From Enterococcus caccae ATCC BAA-1240 (lineage in GTDB: Bacteria; Bacillota; Bacilli; Lactobacillales; Enterococcaceae), in assembly GCF_000407145.1 (NCBI RefSeq), contig NZ_KE136476.1, positions 186,001-250,000 on the forward strand: DNA of 64,000 bases. Direction: 5' to 3'. The notes below the pieces were generated by a model. That model was not told the DNA's origin. It worked only from the letters and a program-made list of their open reading frames with translations, and did no database searches. Shown here piece after piece: positions 43,614 to 52,075 of the stretch (its first letter is position 1; each line of letters starts with the position of its first letter). The translations under genes and the position numbers were made by a program.

Positions 43614-46436
43614 ATGCAACGACTAGAAAAAGTAAGCAATATTCTCGCTGAACAAACCAAAAACCAAGAAACAATTGAAAAATTGAAAGGGGTTACGGCT
43701 CAAGAAATCAGTGAACAATTATCTTTGGCAAGAAATACTGTCAGCGAAGATTTAAATAAATTACTGACCAAGGAAGAAGCGGTCAGAGTGAAAAGTCGTC
43801 CTGTTTTATTTTTTAGTAAACAGGAATTAGAAAAAATCTATGGCTGTTCCTTTAAGGAACAACTATCTTTTAAAAACTTAGAGGCATTGACTGTGTTTTT
43901 AAACGCACAAAAACCAGATGAATTGTTGCACGAAGAAAATCATAAGTTAGAAGAGTTTTCAGAAATCATCGGATATAAAGGCAGTTTAAAAGATAGTATT
44001 GAAAAATTAAAAGCAGCTGTTCTCTATCCACCAAATGGTTTAAACATTTTATTAGGTGGTGAATCTGGGGTTGGGAAAACGTTATTGGCTGAAGCACTCC
44101 ATCGCTATTACGAAACCTTTGTAAGTGAAGAAATGCCATTTATTTATTTTAATTGCTCAGAATATTTTAACAACCCAGAGCTACTGACGACCCATCTTTT
44201 TGGCTATAAAAAAGGTAGTTTTACAGGAGCGGTTGAAGATAAAGCAGGGCTTGTTGAATATGCTGACCAAGGGTTTTTATTTTTAGATGAAGTCCATCGG
44301 TTACCGAGTGAGGGACAGGAAAAGCTTTTCACATTACTGGATAAAGGTTATTTTTCTAGAATGGGTGAAGCGGATGTTAAAAGAGCGGTCAATATTCGCT
44401 TTATTTTTGCGACAACAGAAGATTTTTCGCAAACCTTTTTAAAAACCTTTCTCCGTCGAATTCCTGTGTCTCTGATGCTCCCTTCTGTTAAAGAAAGACC
44501 TATCCAAGAAAAAATCGAATTAGTGATCAAATTTTTTCAAAATGAAAGTCGTAAAATCAAAAAAGATATCACGGTTCAGTATCAAGTGATCGAACAATTA
44601 GTGTTTAAAAAATATACAGGTAACGTAGGGGAAATGAAATCCGAAATTCAATTCATTTGTGCACAAGGTTATCTAAAACAGATTGAAAAGCAATCAGTAG
44701 CATTGATGATCGACCAAACATTATTATTGAATGAAGAACCTTTAGAAAAAGATGCGAAAGATCAAATTGCTTTAAAAGAACTCTTGGATGGTAAGAGCTT
44801 AAAGATAAAATCAGATGATCGAACATCAGCCAGCCATTATTTTACAACGAGAGATAAAATCAACGATGCGTTCTATGATTTTTTATTAAAAGAATTTTCC
44901 AATTTGAAAAATAGCAATATTCCCCAAAAAGAAGTGGCTTCGATCCTACAGAAAAAAATCGATCAATTATTTGATATGCGTTTATTTGAACCGATGGCTA
45001 AAACACAATCGATGCGAACCATTGATGAGAGCTTTGAGCAAAAAATAGCTGAATTAACAGCCTATATCTCTGAGCTGACAGGCTTTACAATTCAAAAAAA
45101 TCTTATAGAAGTGCTGGCGAATCATGTTTATTCTACTTTGTTATTTATGGAGATTCCTAATGATGATTTTTATCTATATTCTAGCCAGTTAATGTTAGGC
45201 CGACTTGAAAATTATGATATTTCAAAAAAAATCGTAGAAAAAGTCTCGACCCTTTTTTCAGTAGAATTGCCTAAAACAGAAATTACTTATTTTGGCTTGC
45301 TGCTTAGAAAATTAAAACAAGCAGACAGCCAGTATCAGCGTAATGACGAGTGCGGTGTAATAGTTGTCGCACACGGCTCAACGACTGCTACGAGCATGGC
45401 GGAATATTCTAATATTTTATTTTCTAGTAATCTCCTAAAAGCTGTCAATATGCCAATTCATCAAACTGTGGAAGAAACACTTGAGAAGGTTAAAACTATT
45501 ATTAAAATCAATAAGTATAAACGATTGATTTTGTTAGTGGATATTGGCTCACTGGTTTATTTTGGTAATCTGATCAGTGAAGAATTTGGGATCGATGTAT
45601 TACTGGTCAAAAATATCAATTTGTTATCACTGCTTGAAGTTTCTAGAGAAGTAATTTATGAATCAACTGATTTCAACTACTTACTTCCTGTATTGAATGA
45701 AAAAGGACACCTTTCATCTATTTGCAAAAAAGGGCATTTTTTTGATTCAAAAGTACTTATCGTTTCTTGTATGACTGGACTTGGGACGGCATTAAAAATC
45801 GAAAAACTAATCATCGATGTCTTCCAAGAAGAGGTGTTGCAAAACATCCGAATACTAACACTAGATAATAGTGAAATACAAGATATCGAGCGGATTCACC
45901 AACATATTCGAGCAGATGAAAAATTAGTTGGGATCGTGGGCACTTTTCAAACAGAAGTACCTGATATTCCATTTATTCCATTAGAAGAATTGTTTTCAGA
46001 AAAAGGCGTAGAACGTCTCTTGCTATTATTCGGTTATGATATGTCAGATAAAAAGAATCGGGTGCTGAAAGATAAAATAGCGAAACGTTACGTACATGGA
46101 TTGTCTTTAAAAGCGATCATCAATCATATTACTGTATTAAATCCGCAACGCTTATCGATCGAAGTCAGCCAGATTTATGATGATTTGTGTCGACAATTGA
46201 ATTTGAATAGTGATGAAAAAATCATGTTGCGCTTTTTGATCCATACTTGTTGTACGGTGGAACGTTTGGTGATCAATAATGAATACAGCACATCTGATTA
46301 TAATGTGTCGTACAAAGACATCCCAAATGAAGCATCTGTCATAAAAATGGCCTTCCGTCCCTTGGAAGTGTCGTACAATGTTCAATTTTCACCATTAGAA
46401 ATAAAATATATTTATGAATTAATTTATGGCAATTGA
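43614..46436 (+). CDS. LevR/DgaR-type sigma-54 activator with PRD and EII domains
   Basis: A 940-residue regulator. In order it has HTH (about 20-60), an AAA+ sigma-54 interaction domain with Walker A SGVGKT (151-156), GSFTGA (201-206, a variant of GAFTGA) and Walker B FLFLDEVH (221-228), a PRD (about 450-560), an EIIA-man-like domain (VVAHGSTTAT, about 582), an EIIB-like stretch (VSCMTGLGTA, about 720) and a final PRD (about 835-935). It should drive the sigma-54 promoter at 46585 and the mannose-family PTS operon after it, under PTS phosphorylation control. Confidence 0.92.
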   Translation: MQRLEKVSNILAEQTKNQETIEKLKGVTAQEISEQLSLARNTVSEDLNKLLTKEEAVRVKSRPVLFFSKQELEKIYGCSFKEQLSFKNLEALTVFLNAQKPDELLHEENHKLEEFSEIIGYKGSLKDSIEKLKAAVLYPPNGLNILLGGESGVGKTLLAEALHRYYETFVSEEMPFIYFNCSEYFNNPELLTTHLFGYKKGSFTGAVEDKAGLVEYADQGFLFLDEVHRLPSEGQEKLFTLLDKGYFSRMGEADVKRAVNIRFIFATTEDFSQTFLKTFLRRIPVSLMLPSVKERPIQEKIELVIKFFQNESRKIKKDITVQYQVIEQLVFKKYTGNVGEMKSEIQFICAQGYLKQIEKQSVALMIDQTLLLNEEPLEKDAKDQIALKELLDGKSLKIKSDDRTSASHYFTTRDKINDAFYDFLLKEFSNLKNSNIPQKEVASILQKKIDQLFDMRLFEPMAKTQSMRTIDESFEQKIAELTAYISELTGFTIQKNLIEVLANHVYSTLLFMEIPNDDFYLYSSQLMLGRLENYDISKKIVEKVSTLFSVELPKTEITYFGLLLRKLKQADSQYQRNDECGVIVVAHGSTTATSMAEYSNILFSSNLLKAVNMPIHQTVEETLEKVKTIIKINKYKRLILLVDIGSLVYFGNLISEEFGIDVLLVKNINLLSLLEVSREVIYESTDFNYLLPVLNEKGHLSSICKKGHFFDSKVLIVSCMTGLGTALKIEKLIIDVFQEEVLQNIRILTLDNSEIQDIERIHQHIRADEKLVGIVGTFQTEVPDIPFIPLEELFSEKGVERLLLLFGYDMSDKKNRVLKDKIAKRYVHGLSLKAIINHITVLNPQRLSIEVSQIYDDLCRQLNLNSDEKIMLRFLIHTCCTVERLVINNEYSTSDYNVSYKDIPNEASVIKMAFRPLEVSYNVQFSPLEIKYIYELIYGN

Positions 46437-46447
46437 GAATAATTAAG

Positions 46448-46492
46448 AAGTCCGTAACACTATTAACAGATGGTGTTAGGGGCTTTTTCTGT
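46448..46492 (+). terminator. Terminator after the sigma-54 activator gene
   Basis: Imperfect arms around CCGTAACAC and GTGTTAGGGG precede a TTTTT run, just after the activator stop. Confidence 0.65.
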
Positions 46493-46584
46493 TTAAACTT
46501 CGCCCTTATTATTAAACTACGCAGTAATGTGCTAAGTTCATTTAATTGTATATTTTAAATGAGTTTTATTTTACGACAGATTAT

Positions 46585-46600
46585 TGGCACAGGACTTGCT
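46585..46600 (+). promoter_or_regulatory. Sigma-54 (-24/-12) promoter
   Basis: TGGCAC (46585-46590), five bases, then TTGCT (46596-46600): an exact match to the sigma-54 consensus TGGCAC-N5-TTGCW. It lies between a LevR-type activator and a mannose-family PTS operon, which is the standard setting. The transcript start would be about 46611, giving a leader of roughly 310 bases. Confidence 0.93.
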
Positions 46601-46670
46601 ATTTAGTTAAGCAAAGGGAGAAATAAAAAAGGTTGTTGGATTGAGATAGGTGAAGATGTGCTGTGTTATC

Positions 46671-46910
46671 TAGCTTCACGGGCTAGGCTCTCGAGAAAAA
46701 GATAAAAATTAAATGTGACCAAGAACGTCACAGTTAATTTTTCCTATTTTCTTGTCGAACCTAAGCGAGCCCATTCAGCTTTTAAATCTATCTAGCTTCA
46801 CGGGTTAACCTTTTGGAAAAAAGATAAATTATAAATGAGGCAAAAAGCGCGTCATTCATATTTTCTTGTTTTTCTGTTAAGGTTGAACGAGCCCGTTACG
46901 CTTTTAATTT
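46671..46910. repeat. Two tandem 122-bp hairpin repeats in the 5' leader
   Basis: Two units start at about 46671 and 46793. The first differs from the first unit at 23738 by only a few bases over about 115. The second keeps the frame (CGGGTTAACC...GGAAAAAAGATAAA...TTTTTCTGTTAAGG...CGAGCCCGTTACGC) with a different tip. The array lies between the sigma-54 promoter and the first gene and ends directly at the AAGGAGATG ribosome site. Same orientation as the 23.7 kb array. Confidence 0.85.
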
Positions 46911-46924
46911 AAGGAGATGAAAAA

Positions 46925-47332
46925 ATGACAAAAGAACCCATTATACTACTCACCCATGGCGGTTGGGGGGCAGGACTTTTAAAGAGTATCAAAATGATCG
47001 TTGGGGAGACAGAGAATATTTATGAGGTTGTTTTACAGCCGGAAGATAATTTACAAGAATATATAAAACGTGTAGAACAACAATTAAAAACCGTCACTTG
47101 GAGCGAGAAATTGCTTATTTTAACAGATATCAAAGGTGGAACAACAAGTAATGTAGCGTTAAGGCTTTCAAGAGATTATGATATTTTGGCTATATCAGGT
47201 TTGAATACGGCAATGCTTTTGGATGCAATCATGAAACAATCCACGCCCTTCACTGAACAATCGGGAGTAGAGATTTTACAAGCATCATTAGATAACTGTC
47301 AGATTTTACAATTACCAACAACTAACAATTAG
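46925..47332 (+). CDS. dgaA: PTS mannose-family EIIA (D-glucosaminate type)
   Basis: A 135-residue IIA of the mannose family with phospho-acceptor His11 in LLTHGGWG and ILTDIKGGTTSNVALRL (about 65-80). It carries phosphate from HPr to the IIB encoded 16 bases later. First gene of the sigma-54 operon. The substrate call rests on dgaE and dgaF at the end of the operon. Confidence 0.87.
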   Translation: MTKEPIILLTHGGWGAGLLKSIKMIVGETENIYEVVLQPEDNLQEYIKRVEQQLKTVTWSEKLLILTDIKGGTTSNVALRLSRDYDILAISGLNTAMLLDAIMKQSTPFTEQSGVEILQASLDNCQILQLPTTNN

Positions 47333-47348
47333 ATAGGAGAGTATAAAC

Positions 47349-47846
47349 ATGGCAAAAATCGTATTAACAAGAGTAGACAGTCGGTTGATTCACGGACAAG
47401 TGGTAACAAAATGGCTACAACAGTCAGGTGCAGATGAAATTTTTGTAGTGAGTGATGAATTGGAGAAGGATGAGTTCTTACAAAGCATCTATGTTATGGC
47501 AGCCCCTCCAGGTGTTGAAGTGAAAATCTATGGTGTAGAATCCGCACAAAAATATTGGGCAGAAGAGGCTCCTAACAGCAACGCCAAGGTTCTATTCTTA
47601 GTGCCCGATCTACCTACTTTAGAAGCAATGGTCAACGCAAATGTAATCGAAAATGATATTCAAATTGGCGGTTTAGGTGGAGGCGCAGAACGGAAAAACG
47701 TGCTTAAAAACATCAATCTATCTGAAAATGACGTCAATGTTCTAAATGGTTTTCTAGAAAAAAATCTAAACGTCTTTTTCCAAGCGATTCCAGAAGATAA
47801 TCCAATGCCGATCGAAAAATTGATTGAAAAATATAATTCATTATAA
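47349..47846 (+). CDS. dgaB: PTS mannose-family EIIB
   Basis: A 165-residue IIB with phospho-acceptor His15 in DSRLIHGQVVTKW and the family segments IFVVSDELEKDEF and IQIGGLGGGAERKNV. It acts with the following IIC and IID membrane subunits. Confidence 0.9.
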   Translation: MAKIVLTRVDSRLIHGQVVTKWLQQSGADEIFVVSDELEKDEFLQSIYVMAAPPGVEVKIYGVESAQKYWAEEAPNSNAKVLFLVPDLPTLEAMVNANVIENDIQIGGLGGGAERKNVLKNINLSENDVNVLNGFLEKNLNVFFQAIPEDNPMPIEKLIEKYNSL

Positions 47847-47868
47847 CTAAAAAAAGGAAGTGACAAAG

Positions 47869-48618
47869 ATGGGTGTTTTAGGTGTTTCAATTACAATGGG
47901 CTTATACTATTGGTTCGCCCGCTTGCGGTTTGGCTACACATTTTCAGGAATGTTGTCTCAGCCATTATGTGCAGCAATGGTTGCAGGACTTGCCACAGGG
48001 AAAATTGCTGAAGCGATGACGATTGGTGCAGGCATACAATTAGTTTATTTAGGCGTAACGTCAACGCCAGGTGGAAATGTTCCTAGCGATCCAGCATTAG
48101 CCTCAGCCATTGCGATCCCGATTGCTCTTGGCGTAGGAATGAATGCAGAAGCAGCGATTGCTTTAGCTGTACCCTTCGGAGTATTAGGTGTTTTTATGGA
48201 TCAAATCAGAAGAACAGTCAATGCAACATTTGTTCATATGGCAGATAAATATGCCGAAAACTTAAATTACAAAGGGATCTATCGTGCAGCGTTCTTGTAC
48301 CCAGCACTTGTTGGCTTTTTATTACGTTTTCCACTTGTTTTTGCGGGGAATTTCTTCGGACAATCAGTGGTAACGACTCTTTTAGATATTATTCCAGAAA
48401 AATTAATGCACGGTTTTGAAGTAATGGGTGGCTTGTTGCCAGCGTTAGGGTTTGCTTTAACGATCATGGTTATTGGAAAGAAAACATTGATTCCGTATTT
48501 TCTCATTGGTTTTGTGGCCGTTATGTATTTTGGTGCAGAAGTGATGGCTGTGGCGGTAATCGGTACGTGTGTGGCTTTCTTGGTGAGAAATAATGCGCTG
48601 AAAGAAGGAGAAGCATAA
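47869..48618 (+). CDS. dgaC: PTS mannose-family EIIC
   Basis: A 249-residue membrane subunit: LSQPLCAAMVAGLATGKIAEAMTIG (about 30-55), LGVTSTPGGNVPSDPALASAIAIPIAL (about 60-88) and a C-terminal helical half. The ATG at 47869 is preferred to the in-frame GTG at 47860, which lies too close to the AAGGAAG ribosome site. Its stop overlaps the IID start (TAATG). Confidence 0.9.
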   Translation: MGVLGVSITMGLYYWFARLRFGYTFSGMLSQPLCAAMVAGLATGKIAEAMTIGAGIQLVYLGVTSTPGGNVPSDPALASAIAIPIALGVGMNAEAAIALAVPFGVLGVFMDQIRRTVNATFVHMADKYAENLNYKGIYRAAFLYPALVGFLLRFPLVFAGNFFGQSVVTTLLDIIPEKLMHGFEVMGGLLPALGFALTIMVIGKKTLIPYFLIGFVAVMYFGAEVMAVAVIGTCVAFLVRNNALKEGEA

Positions 48619-49454
48619 TGGAAAATACGACAGATATCAATCAAAAAAAATTAACGAAAAAAGAAATTAGTAAAACCTTTTGGATTTATCAACTTGGCTG
48701 TGAATTATCCAACTCTTATGAACGTCTGCAAAGCTTGATTTTCTGTGCATCCATGATTCCAGCGATCAAGAAATTATATGCGGATAATGAAGAGGAACAA
48801 CGTGAGGCGTTAAAACGCCACTTGGCCTTCTTTAATACGGAAGGAACTATTGGAGCATCGATTCAGGGGATTTCTCTAGCGATGGAAGAAGAACGTGCGA
48901 ACGGAGCTGATATTGGCGATTCTGCGATTACTTCAATTAAAACTGGTCTGATGGGGCCTTTAGCTGGTATTGGTGATTCTATTGTTTGGGCGGCGATCAT
49001 GCCATTGATTATTTCAATTTTTATTCCTATTGCTAAAAACGGTAGTATCATGGGTGGTTTAGGCCCGTTAGTGATTTATACAGTTTTAACGATGTATATC
49101 AGTTGGGGCTTGATCAATAAGTCGTATACACTTGGTAGAAACTCCATCATGGCACTGCTTAAAGATGGGAAAATCAAACAAGTCATCTATGGTGCAAATG
49201 TACTGGGAATGATGATGATGGGCGCTTTGTCTGCAAGTTATGTGAATATTTCCAGCCCGATGAAATTCCATGTTTCAGGCGGAGCAACAATTGTTGTTCA
49301 AGATATTTTGGATCAAATCATGAAAGGGATTTTACCGTTGACTGCGGTATTCCTGATTTATTTCTTTATGGTCAAAAAAGGTCCTCGTTATGGAATTATT
49401 ATTGGAACAATTGTTGCTGTCAGTATTATTGGTTCATTTTTAGGACTTTTATAA
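48618..49454 (+). CDS. dgaD: PTS mannose-family EIID
   Basis: A 278-residue membrane subunit with the IID hallmarks: SKTFWIYQLGCELSNSYERLQ (about 14-34), RHLAFFNTEGTIGASIQGISLAMEEE (about 66-90) and IKTGLMGPLAGIGDSIVWA (about 105-123), then C-terminal helices. Together with DgaABC it imports and phosphorylates the sugar acid. A hairpin and a possible internal promoter separate it from dgaE. Confidence 0.9.
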   Translation: MENTTDINQKKLTKKEISKTFWIYQLGCELSNSYERLQSLIFCASMIPAIKKLYADNEEEQREALKRHLAFFNTEGTIGASIQGISLAMEEERANGADIGDSAITSIKTGLMGPLAGIGDSIVWAAIMPLIISIFIPIAKNGSIMGGLGPLVIYTVLTMYISWGLINKSYTLGRNSIMALLKDGKIKQVIYGANVLGMMMMGALSASYVNISSPMKFHVSGGATIVVQDILDQIMKGILPLTAVFLIYFFMVKKGPRYGIIIGTIVAVSIIGSFLGLL

Positions 49455-49460
49455 AAACGA

Positions 49461-49494
49461 AGAGGTTGAGATAATATAAATTCTCATCCTCTTT
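49461..49494 (+). terminator. Intra-operon hairpin between dgaD and dgaE
   Basis: GAGGTTGAGA pairs with TCTCATCCTC around a short AT-rich loop, followed by TTTCTTGAGTTTT. It probably causes partial termination between the PTS genes and the enzyme genes. Confidence 0.6.
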
Positions 49495-49501
49495 CTTGAG
49501 T

Positions 49502-49529
49502 TTTACATTTAAAAATATAATGTTATAAT
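49502..49529 (+). promoter_or_regulatory. Possible internal sigma-A promoter before dgaE
   Basis: TTTACA (49502-49507) and TATAAT (49524-49529) are 16 bases apart, 25 bases before the dgaE start. This would allow separate expression of dgaEF. Confidence 0.5.
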
Positions 49530-49553
49530 GTTTAAAAAGGGGTGAAAGTTCAA

Positions 49554-50645
49554 ATGGATAGCTATGAAAAATTCAATCTAAAAGAAGTCATCAATGCCTC
49601 AGGCCGTATGACGATCTTAGGCGTATCGAAAGTCTCAGAGAATGTCTTAGCCGCGCAAAAATTCGGTGGGGAACATTTCTTTGAGATGAGTGAGTTAAGC
49701 ATTCAAACAGGCGCTTACCTAGCTAAATTATTGACTGTCGAAGATGCTCAAGTCGTTTCTTCCGCATCCGCTGGTATCGCCCAAAGTGTGGCAGCCTTGA
49801 TCGGTGAAGGTTCAGTGTATCACGCCTATCATCCATACACAGATAAAATCACCAAACGTGAAATTATCTTACCTAAAGGGCATAACGTAGATTACGGCAC
49901 GCCCGTTGAAGTAATGGTCGAACAAGGTGGGGGACGAGTGGTGGAAGCAGGCTATGCCAATATGTGTTCACCTGAACACATTGAAATGATGATCACAGAT
50001 CAAACTGCAGCGATTCTTTACATCAAGAGCCATCACACCGTTCAAAAAAGTATGTTAAGTGTGGAAGAAGCCGCGACAGTTGCGAAGGCTCATAAGTTAC
50101 CATTGATTGTGGATGCCGCAGCGGAAGAAGATCTATTCAAATACATCAAAGCAGGCGCAAATCTTGTGATCTACAGTGGAGCCAAAGCCATCGAAGGACC
50201 AAGTGCAGGACTTGTGATCGGCAAAAAAGCCTATATCGAATGGATCCGCCTACAAGGAAAAGGCATCGGCCGCGCAATGAAAATCGGTAAAGATAATATC
50301 TTAGGCTTTACCCAAGCGGTAGAAGATTATGTGAAAAACGGCAGTGAAGCAGGGGATTCCATGCAAGCACGCTTAGCACCATTTATCGCAGCATTAAATC
50401 AAATAAACAATATTGAAGCCAAAAGCGTTCAAGATGGCGCTGGCAGAGATATTTACAGAGCGAGTATCAAGGTCAGTGGAGAAAAGTCAGCGAAAGCAGT
50501 CATCCAAGAATTAAAAGCTGAAAGTCCCGCTATTTATACCCGAGAATACCAAGCCAACACCGGGATCATCGAATTCGATATCCGTTCTGTCAATGAAGAA
50601 GAAATGACTAAAATCGTGACTCGTTTAACCGAGATCATGAATTAA
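49554..50645 (+). CDS. dgaE: D-glucosaminate-6-phosphate ammonia-lyase (SelA-like PLP enzyme)
   Basis: A 363-residue fold-type I PLP enzyme related to selenocysteine synthase: EVINASGRMTILG at the start, LIVDAAAEED (Asp187) and the PLP lysine Lys211 in YSGAKAIEGPSAG. SelA-like enzymes outside selenium metabolism include DgaE, which deaminates D-glucosaminate 6-phosphate to KDGP. The neighbours (mannose-type PTS, DgaF aldolase, sigma-54 control) match the Salmonella dgaABCDEF order exactly. ATG 49554 is preferred to GTG 49542, which overlaps the ribosome site. Confidence 0.88.
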   Translation: MDSYEKFNLKEVINASGRMTILGVSKVSENVLAAQKFGGEHFFEMSELSIQTGAYLAKLLTVEDAQVVSSASAGIAQSVAALIGEGSVYHAYHPYTDKITKREIILPKGHNVDYGTPVEVMVEQGGGRVVEAGYANMCSPEHIEMMITDQTAAILYIKSHHTVQKSMLSVEEAATVAKAHKLPLIVDAAAEEDLFKYIKAGANLVIYSGAKAIEGPSAGLVIGKKAYIEWIRLQGKGIGRAMKIGKDNILGFTQAVEDYVKNGSEAGDSMQARLAPFIAALNQINNIEAKSVQDGAGRDIYRASIKVSGEKSAKAVIQELKAESPAIYTREYQANTGIIEFDIRSVNEEEMTKIVTRLTEIMN

Positions 50646-50673
50646 AAAACTACTAAACAGGAGTGAATCAACC

Positions 50674-51417
50674 ATGACATTAACACCAAACTATTTAGAA
50701 GACCGTATTTGCTTAAACGTTTTAGCCAACTCAGTAGAAAACGCAAAAGACTGTTACGAAGCTGCCGAAGGCCATATCGTTTTAGGTGTTTTATCTAAAA
50801 ACTATCCAACCGATGAAGCCGCAATCGAAGATATGAAAAAATACGCCGCAGAAACCAATAACGCGTTATCAGTTGGCTTAGGTGCAGGCGATCCAAACCA
50901 AAGCCAAATGGTGTCAAGAATCTCAAAAGAACTACAACCACAACACGTCAACCAAGTCTTTACAGGCGTTGGGACATCTCGTGCTTTATTAGGTCAAAAT
51001 GACACGATCGTTAATGGCTTAGTCTCACCAACAGGCAAAGTCGGCATCGTCAATATCGCCACAGGTCCCTTAAGTTCCCAAACACCAGCAGGCGAAGTAA
51101 CGATCGAAACAGCGATTCGTTTATTACAAGATATGGGCGGTAGCTCTATCAAATTCTTCCCTATGAAAGGATTAGCGCATATCGAAGAATACAAAGCAGT
51201 CGCAGAGGCCTGTGCCAAATATGATTTCTACCTAGAACCAACAGGCGGCATCGATTTAGAAAACTTTGAAGAAATCGTGCAAATCGCAGTGGACGCAGGC
51301 GTGAAAAAGATCATCCCTCACGTATACAGCTCAATCATCGACTCAGAAACAGGCGATACAAGACCAGAAGATGTGAAAACATTACTAGGTATGATTAAAA
51401 ATACGTTGAACAACTAA
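50674..51417 (+). CDS. dgaF: KDGP aldolase (2-dehydro-3-deoxy-6-phosphogluconate aldolase type)
   Basis: A 247-residue aldolase of the DgaF family: RICLNVLANSVENAKDC, ALSVGLGAGDPNQS, VGIVNIATGPLSS, MGGSSIKFFPMKGL (Schiff-base lysine region) and FYLEPTGGIDLENF. It splits KDGP to pyruvate and glyceraldehyde 3-phosphate, finishing D-glucosaminate breakdown. Its last codons overlap the start of the repeat array: the stop codon TAA is part of the repeat's ACTAAAAGC word. Confidence 0.9.
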   Translation: MTLTPNYLEDRICLNVLANSVENAKDCYEAAEGHIVLGVLSKNYPTDEAAIEDMKKYAAETNNALSVGLGAGDPNQSQMVSRISKELQPQHVNQVFTGVGTSRALLGQNDTIVNGLVSPTGKVGIVNIATGPLSSQTPAGEVTIETAIRLLQDMGGSSIKFFPMKGLAHIEEYKAVAEACAKYDFYLEPTGGIDLENFEEIVQIAVDAGVKKIIPHVYSSIIDSETGDTRPEDVKTLLGMIKNTLNN

Positions 51418-52015
51418 AAGCAGAATGAGCTCGATTAGGGCTGACAGAAAAATAGGGAAAGTTGACTGTGGTGTATTGTGCCACGGCCCACTTTCATCTT
51501 TTTTCCGAAGCACTAGCTCATGAAGCTAGATAAACTAAAAGCTGAATGAGCTCGTTCAGGGCTGACAGAAAAATAGGGAAAGTTGATTGTGGCGTATTGT
51601 GCCACGGCCCACTTTCATCTTTTTTCCGAAGCGCTAGCTCATGAAGCTAGATAAACTAAAAGCTGAATGAGCTTGTTCGTGGCTGACAGAAAAATAGGGA
51701 AAGTTGACTGTGGTGTATTGTGCCACGGCTCACTTTCATCTTTTTTCCGAAGCACTAGCTCATGAAGCTAGATAAACTAAAAGCTGAATGAGCTTGTTCG
51801 TGGCTGACAGAAAAATAGGGAAAGTTGCCTGTGTCGTATTGTGCCACGGCTCACTTTCATCTTTTTTCCGAAGCACTAGCTCATGAAGCTAGATAAACTA
51901 AAAGCAGAATGAGCTTGTTCAGGGCTGACAGAAAAATAGGGAAAGTTGACTGTGGCGTATTATGCCACCACCCACGTTCATCTTTTTTCCGAAGCACTAG
52001 CTCTTAAAGCTAGAG
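51413..52015. repeat. Five tandem 121-bp hairpin repeats
   Basis: Units start at 51413, 51534, 51655, 51776 and 51897, an exact 121-base period. Each unit can fold as one long imperfect hairpin: GAGCT...AGCTC at the base, GAAAAATAGGGAAAGT against ACTTTCATCTTTTTTC, and a GTGGC...GCCAC tip. They are linked by AAGCTAGATAAACTAAAAGC. Units are about 95% alike, with differences mostly in the tip. Orientation is opposite to the 23.7 and 46.7 kb arrays. It lies between convergent genes and codes for nothing visible. Confidence 0.92.
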
Positions 52016-52025
52016 AAAAATAAAG

Positions 52026-52075
52026 AAATAAGTTAGGAAAAGCAGAGTGTCTTTTCCTAACTTATTTTTATTTTT
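52026..52075. terminator. Bidirectional terminator
   Basis: AAATAAGTTAGGAAAAG pairs with CTTTTCCTAACTTATTT around an eight-base loop, with T-rich tails on both strands. It overlaps the end of the minus-strand gene. Confidence 0.85.

Noticed and set aside
49554..50645. SelA, selenocysteine synthase
   Set aside because: The PLP fold is shared, but the gene sits in a mannose-PTS operon with a DgaF aldolase, and no selB or selD is near. DgaE is the better call.
51413..52015. Regular tandem repeats suggestive of a CRISPR array
   Set aside because: There are no unique spacers: the whole 121-base unit repeats with small changes. The units are much longer than CRISPR repeats and no cas genes are near.
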